A stretch of DNA of 64,000 bases from a virus. Under the pieces are notes generated by a model, which was given only the letters and a program-made list of their open reading frames with translations, ran no database searches and was not told the origin of the DNA. The stretch's first letter is position 1. The number at the start of each line of letters is the position of its first letter. Shown one piece after another: positions 11,601 to 19,514 of the stretch. The DNA is taken from positions 20,543-84,542 of IMG/VR virus record IMGVR_UViG_3300032561_000012, one strand, 5' to 3'. The position numbers and the translations under genes were made by a program.

Positions 11601-14600
11601 TGATCTACAGGGATGACCTGACTTAGGCCAGGGCGAACATAGTGCGGATCAATACCTGCTCTAGCACCTTGTACAATCAACCCAGCTTCTAGGTCATTCC
11701 ATAGTAATGTGTTACCGCCGGTATAAGGTGCAGGACCGTAATAGCTTTCCCACCAAGTAGGCATAGTAGCAAACCCTAGCATTTCCCATGGTGTTAGGTG
11801 TGGGCGTAGTGTGTCGTAGTAGTATTGATAGCAAGCACGCCACGATCCTGGTAGAGCCTCACCAGTAAGTTTATCAGGTTGGCCAGCATAGTTCCAAGTA
11901 AAGCTGTCATTGCTTTCAAATGTACTGTTGGTGCTGAAATCTAATTTATTATTACCAATCCAATTTAAGAAACTATTTGATGCCAGTTGATTGATTTCAG
12001 CCAGGCTATATGCTTCAGGTACACGTCTAAATTTGCCTGGTACCACTGATAAGATATCACCGTAGGTACCTGTATCAGGTAGTTTAATATTGTTGAATAT
12101 ACGTAGTTCTAATTCTAATAAGAACTGATCTCTATAGTCATTGAACACAGGTGTTACACTGCCATCGTGGCCGCGTATAACATCTGTAGGTGTTCTATAG
12201 GTATTGTCATAGAATACTTCTGGTACATATGGTGGCCATAAGCCTAACTTAGTAGGAGTTTCTGGAATATAGTTACCATCAGTGTTGCTGTATTCGTTGA
12301 TGGTAATAATGTCACCAACATTTAATGTTGTTAAGAATGTTATTGCTGGTACTGTTGAACTAAATTCAAAGTCTTGATTATTGACCACTTGCTGACCATT
12401 GACATAGACTAATACTGCTTGATTGCTTAACTGTTGGTCGTTGAATACGTTAGTTAATTGATAGTCAGTGACTAAAGGATCAAATACAGTATAGGTTAAG
12501 GTAGTCTTTAATGGACCATAAGGTACCATGTCACTGTAGTAGAATGGGAATGATTTATTCTTAACAGCATTGATCTTAGTTAAAATTAAATCAACACTGG
12601 CCGCAGGATCTGTAGGAATAATACCTGGTAAACTAACTGCTAGTTCTAAAAATTTATTTTTAAATTTAGTATATTCTTGTTGAGCAAAGCGCAAGGCATT
12701 GATAAAGTTAGCGTTGTCATCTACTAGGAATATTGACAGTGGTGCAGGTGCTGAGTGTTGTAGCAGTGTACCGCCTTGGGCTTTGATATCAATATCACGT
12801 AGGTTACTACTGCCAAGAATATTACCTATAACTGAATTGCTGTTCTGTGCCAGCGCAACTAAATGGTTACGAACCTGTCCTAGGGTCAATGTATTAATAT
12901 CTACGTTCTGTGCATTAACGTCTAGATTCTGTGGTACTTGGTAGAAGCCAAGTTGGCTGACTTGATCACTATAGACTAGAATATCAATTTGGTCACCAGT
13001 GGTCAGTGTTGCAGAAACTGTAACTGCACTATTGGCCAACGCCCATTGACTAGATTGTAAGTACGTGTAATTTTGAAATACTTTTAAGTAAGGTATAGTT
13101 GCAGATGTATTTGGTACTACATCAATAGGGAATGAGCTAGTAGTACCATCATAGGTATAGCTGATCTGTTGATACTGTTTACTGTTTTCTGGAACTGTCT
13201 TCCAGGTATTTTTAGGTTGCAGTGTTTGGCTGTCAACTATAGTTTGTAGATAGCCAAGGTTAATTAGCTCTGTTTGTACTACTCCAGAAGCATCTGAATA
13301 GGTAAATGAGTCTGTGTTAAAGTAATTTTGAAACTCAATATCGCCTTGGGTACTGAAGTTTCTATAGGTCAATGAGAACCCTAGTACAGGATCAACAAAG
13401 CCAGTGGAATTAACTAAATACCCAAATAACCAAGTACCTTTAAATGTACTTCTAGTATAGGTAGAAAAACTCTTGCCACTAACATCTAACACTTCAAATA
13501 GCGGAAATTGATTAACCGCGGTCTTTTGTTGGCTGCTATTCCATTGCACACCATTGTACCACCACTCACTACCTGCGTATTGACCAGTTGCTACTGTGGT
13601 AGTATCATATGGTAATACATCTCCGTCTGCAGCTTTGACTAATTCAATATGATATGGACCTGTAGGTGCTCCATCTAGATCAACTGAATACTGTACTAGT
13701 TTGACCAGATAAATCTTATTCTTAACCAATGGATCTTGATCAGCAGCAAATATCACACGCAGGCCATTGGGGTATATTGGTTTACCGTTAGCGTCTAATA
13801 ATGGTATACCAAATGCAGTTGAATATGTCTGGCCTTGCAGTTGCGTAAATGCATCTGTGGTAGTGGTGTCTAAAATATCAATCGCATCTAGTCCACGGCG
13901 GCCATAGTTAAACAATAATGTATCTGCATCAAATTGAATAATAGGTCGTTGGCCACGAGAATTTTGGTCAAATGATGGTAGTACACCATTGTAGTTTGCT
14001 GTGGCAGTGATAACGTCAACATGGAACCAACGATTGTTACGTGACCAAGCATTACGATCTACACTACTGCGATTAATAGTAATGTAGTCTGGGAACAAGG
14101 TATTAGGATACAATAAAGTATTTTCTTTAATGTAGGCCTCTGGGGTTATCATTTGGTCTACAGGGACTAAACGTATACCACTGTTGTATAATGCTTGATT
14201 ACCAACTTCTTCTACGTAGTATTGATTATTTTGATATTCAGCTGGCGTTACATCTGTGCCAAATTGAATTTTTAATCCTGAAGTAAAATTAACTCCATTT
14301 GGACTAGTATAATTTTGTTGTCCTAGGATGTCAGCATCTACATCAATGGCCCAGTTGTTGTATTCAACAACTTTGATCTTTTCAAAAATATTATAATTTG
14401 TGCCGTCTTGTATCCACAAGGTATCTAGGCCAGCAGTTAACAGCGGCATTGGATAGAATAACCCGTCAAGATCTTTGTAGAATTCTCTGTTGGCATTAAC
14501 TACACCAAATTTAATGTAGACCTTTTGATTCACTGCCACTGCTTGATCAGGAATTAACTGTATTAGTAGGTCATTAGTGCCATCTGCATTTTTAATTCCT

Positions 14601-15658
14601 GCATCAACTAACACAACTTTCCATACGTTGTATCTCAACGATGAGCTGACAATAGTACCTGCGTTATAACCTGGTACTACATTACCTGAGTGATCATGTA
14701 CTACTGGAGCAGTCCAATCAGCATCGCCACCTTTGTGTGGCCAAGTGCTGACACTAGAAAAAACTAGTTTCTTACCTGTGAGCTGTTGAACAATACCGTT
14801 GTATTGTGGGTACTCTGTAGTAAACTGACTGACTGTTTTATTCTGCCAGGTATTGTATGGTACTGGCGTAGAGTAGTCTATATTGTCTACTACCTGCATG
14901 CCTGAGAACTTGTCTTGTGCCGTGCTTTGCGGAACATTGAATGAAATAGTACCAACATCAATACCATTGTTAGTTACGCCATAGACGTCGCGTGAGCTGA
15001 TAGTAGGAGTAGCATTTACTTTACCTGCTAGAGCTAGATTGCCTCGTTCGCTTTGAATCCAAAAAGGTACACCAGGTTGATTGACTATAAATTTATACTC
15101 GCCACCGCGTGCCAGAGTAATACTATAGTCTACTGTGCCAGTCTGATCAGTAAAAATATACTGAAGATTGTTAGGATCACGAGTGACTGTGTATGTTGTA
15201 GTCAGTGGCAGACCTGAGGTGTTAACAGCCACAGCATCAGGACCATTAGGCAACCAGTAGTATTGACTAAAGTTAACAAACTTGTCATATGAAATTAATG
15301 GATCAAAACTGTAGTATTCTTGTTCCCATAGGCGACTTTGATTATTAGTGAATCCGCCATAGTAATTGATTTGATTTAGTAAATCGCGATAGCTAGCAAA
15401 GAATTTAATATTCTGTTGTTGATCTTTGATTACCAAGCTAGGTTCAAGCTGATAGTCTTGACGATCAGCTGTAGGTTCAATTATGTAGCTATCACCGCTC
15501 TTATATGTAGGAGCAAATGTGCGTCCTATGTAACCATATAAGTTTGTTAAATTAGGTTCACTGACCAGTTGATCCATTGTAGCTGATAAGAACTTTTGAT
15601 TCGTATCAGTTTGGAATACACTAGGTAAAAATTTAAGCGTTTTTCTTGTTACGGCCAT
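2648..15658 (-). CDS. Giant baseplate-wedge-associated structural protein (4336 aa)
   Basis: A single frame of 4336 codons directly after gp6, the position gp7 occupies in T4 (T4 gp7 is about 1000 residues). The N-terminus (LPSVFQTDTNQKFL, then TADRQDYQLEPSL and YYWLPNGPDAV within the first 150 residues) resembles large gp6-linked structural proteins of marine T4-like phages as I recall them. Between about residues 2240 and 3060 there are at least six FG-GAP-like repeats (GFGTSVAMSADN, LFGSSIQFNQDG, FGHSLSASFDG, AFGTSLTVCG, YFGSQVKIAQN, EFGYSLDVKE), each followed by an aliphatic-Gly-(A/S)-P-like turn, implying a beta-propeller. Near the C-terminus is an IRRGTQGTAAATHLAG motif seen in other large phage structural proteins. 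It is probably a peripheral wedge or fibre-anchoring component. Equivalence to gp7 is inference. No frameshift interrupts it. Confidence 0.75.
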   Translation of the reverse strand: MAVTRKTLKFLPSVFQTDTNQKFLSATMDQLVSEPNLTNLYGYIGRTFAPTYKSGDSYIIEPTADRQDYQLEPSLVIKDQQQNIKFFASYRDLLNQINYYGGFTNNQSRLWEQEYYSFDPLISYDKFVNFSQYYWLPNGPDAVAVNTSGLPLTTTYTVTRDPNNLQYIFTDQTGTVDYSITLARGGEYKFIVNQPGVPFWIQSERGNLALAGKVNATPTISSRDVYGVTNNGIDVGTISFNVPQSTAQDKFSGMQVVDNIDYSTPVPYNTWQNKTVSQFTTEYPQYNGIVQQLTGKKLVFSSVSTWPHKGGDADWTAPVVHDHSGNVVPGYNAGTIVSSSLRYNVWKVVLVDAGIKNADGTNDLLIQLIPDQAVAVNQKVYIKFGVVNANREFYKDLDGLFYPMPLLTAGLDTLWIQDGTNYNIFEKIKVVEYNNWAIDVDADILGQQNYTSPNGVNFTSGLKIQFGTDVTPAEYQNNQYYVEEVGNQALYNSGIRLVPVDQMITPEAYIKENTLLYPNTLFPDYITINRSSVDRNAWSRNNRWFHVDVITATANYNGVLPSFDQNSRGQRPIIQFDADTLLFNYGRRGLDAIDILDTTTTDAFTQLQGQTYSTAFGIPLLDANGKPIYPNGLRVIFAADQDPLVKNKIYLVKLVQYSVDLDGAPTGPYHIELVKAADGDVLPYDTTTVATGQYAGSEWWYNGVQWNSSQQKTAVNQFPLFEVLDVSGKSFSTYTRSTFKGTWLFGYLVNSTGFVDPVLGFSLTYRNFSTQGDIEFQNYFNTDSFTYSDASGVVQTELINLGYLQTIVDSQTLQPKNTWKTVPENSKQYQQISYTYDGTTSSFPIDVVPNTSATIPYLKVFQNYTYLQSSQWALANSAVTVSATLTTGDQIDILVYSDQVSQLGFYQVPQNLDVNAQNVDINTLTLGQVRNHLVALAQNSNSVIGNILGSSNLRDIDIKAQGGTLLQHSAPAPLSIFLVDDNANFINALRFAQQEYTKFKNKFLELAVSLPGIIPTDPAASVDLILTKINAVKNKSFPFYYSDMVPYGPLKTTLTYTVFDPLVTDYQLTNVFNDQQLSNQAVLVYVNGQQVVNNQDFEFSSTVPAITFLTTLNVGDIITINEYSNTDGNYIPETPTKLGLWPPYVPEVFYDNTYRTPTDVIRGHDGSVTPVFNDYRDQFLLELELRIFNNIKLPDTGTYGDILSVVPGKFRRVPEAYSLAEINQLASNSFLNWIGNNKLDFSTNSTFESNDSFTWNYAGQPDKLTGEALPGSWRACYQYYYDTLRPHLTPWEMLGFATMPTWWESYYGPAPYTGGNTLLWNDLEAGLIVQGARAGIDPHYVRPGLSQVIPVDQNGNLLSPAQIMAKSINSRKMAQSWAVGQYGPVEYAWRSSSEFPYAVQQAIALAKPGKYFGLLIDTYNYSQFNQLNTLQDTSSGLVIGSEQYLTRNTNHHITQDQVDFNGDTSSGTVYRGAGYINWIAEYLRNQGINPESYISPFIKSFTVNLAYAAAGFTDQKYLEVLAEQVSPTSTNNSIVIPNENYKVWTVEGPVPVGKLIYSAVIVEKTTNGYSVRGYDLQNSYFTIIPSVVNSNANKTTVLNSTATLFNNYQNLKLKVPYGFEFSTQQQIADFLISYQRYLVAQGFTFGLVDPNLGEIRDWNLSVKEFLYWAQQGWKPGSILVLSPVADTLTAISVNSITAGITDSQYGSKVIDQNFNLVRNNNYSVLRTPTTFKLSLTDPASVIGYVEVDLVQYEHILIFDNTTVFDDVIYQPETGNRQYRLKLIGQKTAAWDGSLYAPGFIYSSGVVDSWNQGQDYLQGDIVEYKSQYYTALQDIIASPTFQFQYWSQLTSNQIQKGLLPNFSTLAVEAQSYYDSYGEIKDKDNLTYSHTLIGYKPRQYLSDLGLTKTTQIEFYKGYIAQKGSANAVNQMLRATFNNLTSDIKFYEEWAIRVGAYGALDSNPYIEIPLNEKAFGVNPSVAQFVTAENNNLGDGVAVFNQSQLYGSYGTYNGNIALIRTSHSNYDNDIPTAGYVNSQDVDLTIFDLANYVDLDNNIASMGSGYRIWVAKDFKRDWNVYRVTETNNLVTQVANSLNNYITFTTQAPHNFVAGTATTEGSVFLIKNFSTAFDGFYQVYKVVDLNNIMVKYLGSPSNVSSLTTQTGSGILYRLDSMRFQYMEDARLYGYAGNPPHGWQVGEKIWIDDNAATTLAMGSPVATVEHLWNVYEKAHPWNFTQQVTKGVNEYTQGDGFGTSVAMSADNLVVAVGSPTALNGVGSVNTFLKNYAGTFAEGVTVQPLGTNTSAFGQAVDLSVDANNSDVLAVGAPNSGTSGNTGYVYIYSKTVSSSTFDRKQIIVGGNVGDLFGSSIQFNQDGEWLYVGAAGNNNVYAYGLSRFVPFQQQTVSVKDQVTLTLSGNISATATQLINQSVSGAQGSLAATVSNSSVVVLTNLVSNFAIGSNVLIGNTYVAGNISIQSVDAGVYVTNVVNASVTNSIPLTFTPYAANDATSLLITSSNKTYIPNQDYTLSGSTVYFTANVVQSDISIVQQPYYKLVKNIQNPNPANTFANFGHSLSASFDGAQIAIGAPGDTVAGEGGNLLVGAGCIYIYDRVIEAFKTTGGLIYTTRNPIGPVYKVTIDGNEVTNYTVTGTYTIEFIDPPEVGHVLYIEVNDFNLLERLIGVDSLENTLTALQAGAAFGTSLTVCGINCAIYTGAPYYANGTEYNSGAIWKFHNRGRLYGTNTGYAVNPVFTPGDSIRLQNFEVIVSARMMPTTYNGQAANILALSSNITAVAGQTISQNQGSGVYANVVVLANVTNSQFVTVTNYTGNILFNYGQSSTGANVVAIVNPVWNNNSHIWANTSITTTAYPMASLDSIVKDVNDAQILGVSAVNQNGLLRLNSDVTVAKDQLRILSGIRTPGSPGVYADADLRLFAFMQIIVNPFGQPGEYFGSQVKIAQNAYMLVIGAARGTTHRYTTFDVATTTNSTTFDRTTTKWFDSIPGSGSTYIYELYDDPRDDVYTPGRYQYCQNLDPGLLASGAEFGYSLDVKETFVVVSAPGATVNGEPSGTGAVYIFENPTLARGWGLIRYQQAKVDPDSLTRAYLYNNLTNTIIDDLQFIDPAKGRILGEAEQEISYKTEYDPAQYNVGTNANADINSNVYWGDLQVGRVWWNLSQVRYIDYEQDTNLNDKITYRSINWGNLFPGAVIEVCEWVKSIYLPSQYVANGGDGQPKYADNSAYVEITYVDPTTNIITTNYYYWVTGKTTVDPNNPTRHLPTSVIADYIQNPKNQGLAYAAVISPQAIAFYNVGSYLSADNTIMHLDYQLLINSDMIHSEYELVQKGNPSDPIPVKIVNKLVDSLAGLDSIGQTVPDPTLSDADRYGIDIRPRQSMFKGRLTAVVEMVQYANSILIANPIVEQYSLAGMYAEDPQPDYKLGAYDQSVSTVEELNYIDTMSLAPGYLVLVTSDSTQNGLWVLYVLTADKLWQIEQVQAYKTSLYWTYTDWYATGYSAATKPNFSVMTTNDALALKPAAGEIIYVSDATGNGTWRLFVVNTDGTFQVVGIQNGTIQLNTSLGDFVNNALGFGNQDFDSSRFDQDPNNEIRAIVQALNNDIFIDQLQGEFNNLFFILVNYLLTEQNYVDWLFKSSFISVTHKLRTLSQFPSYIVDNQTYYQDYINEVKPYRTKVREYLIDYTGNDTYSGSVTDFDLPAYYDTSTGYGIFRSPSGEVPYTSEDEATWQTFPYNQWYDNRTLQVGAVIVETTGANYSFVPQVTISSVDGKGSGATATAVMSGPVTGNANLTVVSITVTNPGSGYITTPVVTINGTSSVSATAYAQLVKLPFTNNTPLLTGNAYPLVRTFDTAIKFDRTTYSSTVQQWQPYTNYIAGQIVTYAQPEGNVLVRQAYQVKSNIITSGTFFSGDYTVYAANLFTNASDRIVGYYEPSNVMPVVDTITVPITVANAAVSANTIYVFPASNLLKGMTISGANVTAGYITNIVSNVTINLSNVITSVTQISLSVNVSLATDTTITATYNALDQLLTGITYPSSPVVGAGFDLSPGFGRTWDLSSYDSVQYSQDGIPLLSTNVLDTIYQSNYVTEELAGNTPEEIVLSGGQYIDRYYSHAPEELVPGITFDTLDMRIYTSNVTVNGANVTLGYRIFDNMINKPSYLRISSANTTVLTHSLGLTDGNIFVANAAALTMPDPVNLKPGVIFIDAERITYWTANVVTNTLGQIRRGTQGTAAATHLAGASAFDASASQIIPNTTYGNLITYANVFYNNGTGTALDGTGLNGSDTLAANVMKAYPATYSNIIPGMNNAITTENAINMMIATEGNVTIYTET
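2695..2702 (-). promoter_or_regulatory. Late promoter (GATAAATA) for the 2645 fibre gene
   Basis: GATAAATA on the minus strand, in the 3' end of the giant gene and 49 nt before the fibre ATG. It would uncouple fibre expression from the 13-kb gene upstream. Confidence 0.55.
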
Positions 15659-15673
15659 TATACTCTCAATATG

Positions 15674-18600
15674 TTATGAACTTACAACTGCGCCAGTTTG
15701 ATTCAACTGAGCAGCGGTAATTGCTGTAATTATTTTCACGTCTGCCACTGTGGCTGCACTGGTTACTATTTCATTGATGTTACAATTAACCTGCATTAAA
15801 CTACCAAACACGCTGGATTCATTTGCAGGTACAATCGTAATACTTGCTACATTAGGAACTAATTGAACATGTAGGTATGCGGCTAATTCACTGAAGTAGA
15901 ATGTTTCACCAAAGTCCCAATTGGCCACATCAAAATAACTATTAATTGCTGCAATCACTTGGCTTTGTACTTCATTGTCACTGATAACCACATTAGGATT
16001 CTTAATCACTAAGAAATTTGCCTGTAGTGTAGGATCTGCTTTGGCTCCAAACAAAGGTTTAAATGCCGCAGGATTATAAATGATAGTGTCACTGATGGCT
16101 TTGTAATTGTCTAGGCCACTGTAAGCAGTATCAAGTTCTTCACTGGTAGGTGCTGTTGGTTTGCTGATTAATCCAGTAGTGTCTTGTACCCATGCAAGAT
16201 AGTCTGTGCTATATTGTTGCGTTAGAATATACAAGTCAATGATGTTGTTTGGGCTAGGATCAATACGGCGATTATTTGGACTATTATGGCGATACTGGAA
16301 GTAGATACTTTGGCGTCCTACTTTAGCCACATATCCTGACACAGGATTGAGTGTGTAAACAGCGCCACTAACACTCAATTGATAAAAACTATCAATTGGT
16401 GGTATATAGAACAGTTGTCCTGCTTGGTAGGTTGTTGCAGCTACCTGTGCATCGCGCAGTGATTGATATGTTGATACCACAGTACTATTGTCTACACTGG
16501 TCTGTACAATAAAATTATCATAGCCAGTGGTTTCTTGGAAGTAAACGTACTTGCTGTCAATGTTGGTTTCTGGGCTAACAATCAATTCAAACAGTTCAGG
16601 ATTATCTGGGATGCCGTCATTGTTGACATCACTGAATGTAATTAAAATACGATTTTGATCTACATAGCCATCAACTTCAGTAATAGCTTTATAGATATAC
16701 CAAATGTAGTCAAGTGCCAGTGGATTACTGTCATCGGGATTACTATTAACTTTTAACACTTTGATCTGATCGTGTACAGTTTGTCCTGTTGTGGTATCAA
16801 AGATCTTAGTCGTGCCGTCATAGTAGAAGTCTGTTTCTAATACGCTTTCAAACACATAGTTTAGGCCGCGATAGCTAACTGTGTAGGTTTTACCCACAGT
16901 TGTAAATGCGATAAGCCAGCTTGAATCTAACCCTGTACCAGATGTATCACCAGCATGAGCTAAACTAAAATCATTAGCAGTGTTTAAGTCGCCTGGTAGT
17001 ACCATTTGCCAGCTGGCTAAACCTACATCATAGCGTAGACCAAAGTTAGCATAGGCTTGAATATAGCTGACCATTGCAGCTACAATGCTGTTAGAAAATG
17101 TTACATTGAATACTGCAAACACTTTGTCAGCAATAGCACCTGTAGGAACATTTTGGCTGATAGTCACTGGACCACTGCCATTAGGTAAATTACCCTGTCC
17201 TCCATTTGTACCATCACCTACTACTAATTCTACTGCACCATAGATATAGTATTTGTCACCAGGCTTGCTAGGTGTACCTGTTTGTATAGTATTTGTAGCG
17301 TCAAAGTAGTTACCTAGGCCTGCTGAATAACGAATAATACTACCTTGTACTATGTATTTGTTATTGCTGGTCACTGATGAGCCAATTTGTAAGATCTTAC
17401 CTGATGCATCTGTAAAGTATCCTGTACTACCGTTAGCAATCACAGTTGATTTATTCCAGTAGATATTAGTCAATGCTATCAAAGGATAGTTAGCATAGAA
17501 AAATTGTGTAGTCTCAGGTGCTTGCGCAATTGGTGCTACCTTGTCATAGATCACACGATAGATGTCATTGGTAGTGGTGTAGCTGAAACTGAATGTATTG
17601 ATAAAAGGATCACGATATAAGATACCATCATCTGCAAAAATGTTAGTGCTGGAATATTTGCCTGTTACATCAATAACATCAAGATAACGACTAATGCCGC
17701 TACTGGTACGGTTAACTGCTTTGATCTTTAAAATATTACTGAATAATGTGTAAGGTAAGATATTATAATCTTCACCTGTGATCATACGATTCTGTGTGTA
17801 GAACTGTTGTGGTGCTTTCTGACGTACATCGTCAAGACTTTCACGTGTGGCTGAATTTGCCACTGTGTACTGTAGACTGGCTGTGATTGTAATGGTTTCG
17901 ACACGGCCACTTGCACTGATATAGTTAATAGGAACTACTACACCCTGCATTTCGTCAGGAGTAATTTTGTATTGTAGGCCATTGCTGGTTCTGTAATACA
18001 CACGGAAATTGCCTTGTGGAATATTACTAAATGAGCCATCACCAAATACTAGATCAATTTGATCACCTGCACGACTGTTAACTTGATAGATATTTCTATT
18101 AGTGCTTTGATTGTAGATAACATTGGTATTGGCCACAGCTGGAACCTGTTCCCACAATGTGCCTAGATTGCCATTGGTGTCTACACTGTATAACCAAATG
18201 TCACTGTTGTTAATATTGTTAGTATTGATACTGTATACACGATTAGGCACACTTTCAGCAAAGTTAAAGTCTTGGCTTTGTAGTTTACCCTGTACAAAAT
18301 ACAAGAAGTAACCAGTATTAACTGATCCATTACCTAGGTTGTCATTTTTGTATAAGAAATTAAACGGTGCATTCAGATATGGATTTACTTCATATATGTA
18401 TGATTGTCCTGCTGAAGTTGGGCTTACCATTTCAAACGGCATACCGGTGCCCGCCACTGTGGCATTGAAACTATATGTAGCTAACACATTAGGTATTAGA
18501 TTAATCTGATATTCATCATTGGTGATGCCATTGATTAACTGGCTAGCACTAGGCTTACCAATAGCTTGATTGCTGATCAATGCAGCATTTAAGATTAAGG

Positions 18601-19069
18601 TAAATTGTTCTTGCCAGTTACCGTTGCCTGCATCTGCCCAGTTAATCACTAGGTTTGATAGATTAATACCATTGCTGTCGTAAATTGTTTCAGTTGTGCT
18701 AACTGATGTAAATTTTAAGAATCCACGACTGTTGATATTGCGTTTAGGGTTATAGCTAATTAAGCGAGCTAGTTTAAGAATACTGTCACGACGTTGTGCT
18801 GTGTCAATAAAGTTTTCACGTGCGTTTAAGTCGCCACGGAAAGCCAATGATTGGCCTAAAAAGGCAATCATATCAATTAAGGCAATGAACTCACTTGACT
18901 CAATGAAGTCATTAAAGTCTTCTGGATAGTAAAGCTGTAGGTAGCTTACCATTGAAGCACGAAGTGTTTCGTAATCGTAACTTTGGAAGTCAGCGTTACG
19001 GAATGTTTGATATAGTTTAGTCCAGTCTTCAGCGACTAATAAACTGGTTTGTCGTGTGGTGGTTGCCAT
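15674..19069 (-). CDS. gp6: Baseplate wedge protein gp6
   Basis: A 1131-residue protein whose N-terminus carries the diagnostic gp6 block: SMVSYLQLYYPEDFNDF, SSEFIALIDMIAFLGQSLAF, then RGDLNARENFIDTAQRRDS (residues about 40-90). In T4, gp6 dimers form the inner ring that holds the wedges together around the hub. This copy is much longer than T4 gp6 (660 residues), with the extra length in Asn/Thr-rich beta regions. A LFELIVSPETNIDSKY segment and a C-terminal LAAYLHVQLVPNV segment fit the family. The ATG has an AGGGA ribosome site and a GATAAATA late promoter 20 nt upstream. gp25 precedes it, as is usual, and the giant protein follows 15 nt downstream. Confidence 0.9.
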   Translation of the reverse strand: MATTTRQTSLLVAEDWTKLYQTFRNADFQSYDYETLRASMVSYLQLYYPEDFNDFIESSEFIALIDMIAFLGQSLAFRGDLNARENFIDTAQRRDSILKLARLISYNPKRNINSRGFLKFTSVSTTETIYDSNGINLSNLVINWADAGNGNWQEQFTLILNAALISNQAIGKPSASQLINGITNDEYQINLIPNVLATYSFNATVAGTGMPFEMVSPTSAGQSYIYEVNPYLNAPFNFLYKNDNLGNGSVNTGYFLYFVQGKLQSQDFNFAESVPNRVYSINTNNINNSDIWLYSVDTNGNLGTLWEQVPAVANTNVIYNQSTNRNIYQVNSRAGDQIDLVFGDGSFSNIPQGNFRVYYRTSNGLQYKITPDEMQGVVVPINYISASGRVETITITASLQYTVANSATRESLDDVRQKAPQQFYTQNRMITGEDYNILPYTLFSNILKIKAVNRTSSGISRYLDVIDVTGKYSSTNIFADDGILYRDPFINTFSFSYTTTNDIYRVIYDKVAPIAQAPETTQFFYANYPLIALTNIYWNKSTVIANGSTGYFTDASGKILQIGSSVTSNNKYIVQGSIIRYSAGLGNYFDATNTIQTGTPSKPGDKYYIYGAVELVVGDGTNGGQGNLPNGSGPVTISQNVPTGAIADKVFAVFNVTFSNSIVAAMVSYIQAYANFGLRYDVGLASWQMVLPGDLNTANDFSLAHAGDTSGTGLDSSWLIAFTTVGKTYTVSYRGLNYVFESVLETDFYYDGTTKIFDTTTGQTVHDQIKVLKVNSNPDDSNPLALDYIWYIYKAITEVDGYVDQNRILITFSDVNNDGIPDNPELFELIVSPETNIDSKYVYFQETTGYDNFIVQTSVDNSTVVSTYQSLRDAQVAATTYQAGQLFYIPPIDSFYQLSVSGAVYTLNPVSGYVAKVGRQSIYFQYRHNSPNNRRIDPSPNNIIDLYILTQQYSTDYLAWVQDTTGLISKPTAPTSEELDTAYSGLDNYKAISDTIIYNPAAFKPLFGAKADPTLQANFLVIKNPNVVISDNEVQSQVIAAINSYFDVANWDFGETFYFSELAAYLHVQLVPNVASITIVPANESSVFGSLMQVNCNINEIVTSAATVADVKIITAITAAQLNQTGAVVSS

Positions 19070-19089
19070 CTTTATTCCCTAATATAATG

Positions 19090-19097
19090 TATTTATC
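19090..19097 (-). promoter_or_regulatory. Late promoter (GATAAATA) for gp6
   Basis: GATAAATA on the minus strand in the gp25-gp6 gap, 20 nt before the gp6 ATG and upstream of its AGGGA ribosome site. Confidence 0.7.
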
Positions 19098-19123
19098 AGG
19101 TTTAAAAACTGCGCAGTTAATAA

Positions 19124-19501
19124 TTAGTGTGCTGTAAGGGTATTGGTTGCGTTGTTGAAGTTCATTAGCATGGTATTAACTTGATTAGTTAGTACATAGC
19201 GTAATTGTACTTCAATTTGTATGCCTTGATCATATTCTGTGATAACAATATTATCAAAACTCACACGCGGATCATAGGTAGCCACTGATTGTACATCTTG
19301 GCTGATCACTGATTTTAGGTCTTCTGTAAAAGGCTCGTGTAAGACATTCCAAATAATAGTACCAAAATTTGGATTCATTAGCTTTTCGCCCTTGCGGATA
19401 TTAAAATGATTAAGTATATCGCGTTTAATCAAGTCAAAATCTGTCAAGCGCCAGTTTCTTGTGCCTGCTAGTGTACTAAAACCTTTATATGTGTTTGCCA
19501 T
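19124..19501 (-). CDS. gp25: Baseplate wedge protein gp25
   Basis: A 125-residue protein with the gp25/GpW-type layout: YKGFST at the N-terminus, DFDLIKRDILNHFNIRKGEK (about residues 22-41), then NPNFGTIIWNVLHEPFTED. gp25 is the small lysozyme-like-fold wedge subunit conserved in contractile injection systems, where it joins gp6 and gp53 at the sheath-baseplate interface. Length is typical (T4 gp25 is 132 residues). The gene lies between gp5 and gp6. No clear Shine-Dalgarno sequence is visible. A GATAAATA late motif overlaps the gp5 stop and ends 5 nt before this ATG, so the predicted transcript start would coincide with the A of the start codon. Confidence 0.93.
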   Translation of the reverse strand: MANTYKGFSTLAGTRNWRLTDFDLIKRDILNHFNIRKGEKLMNPNFGTIIWNVLHEPFTEDLKSVISQDVQSVATYDPRVSFDNIVITEYDQGIQIEVQLRYVLTNQVNTMLMNFNNATNTLTAH

Positions 19502-19506
19502 ACAAA

Positions 19507-19514
19507 TATTTATC
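19507..19514 (-). promoter_or_regulatory. Possible late promoter (GATAAATA) at gp25
   Basis: GATAAATA on the minus strand, overlapping the TAA of gp5 and ending 5 nt before the gp25 ATG. By T4 late-promoter geometry, transcription would begin at the ATG (leaderless); otherwise it may be chance. Confidence 0.45.
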
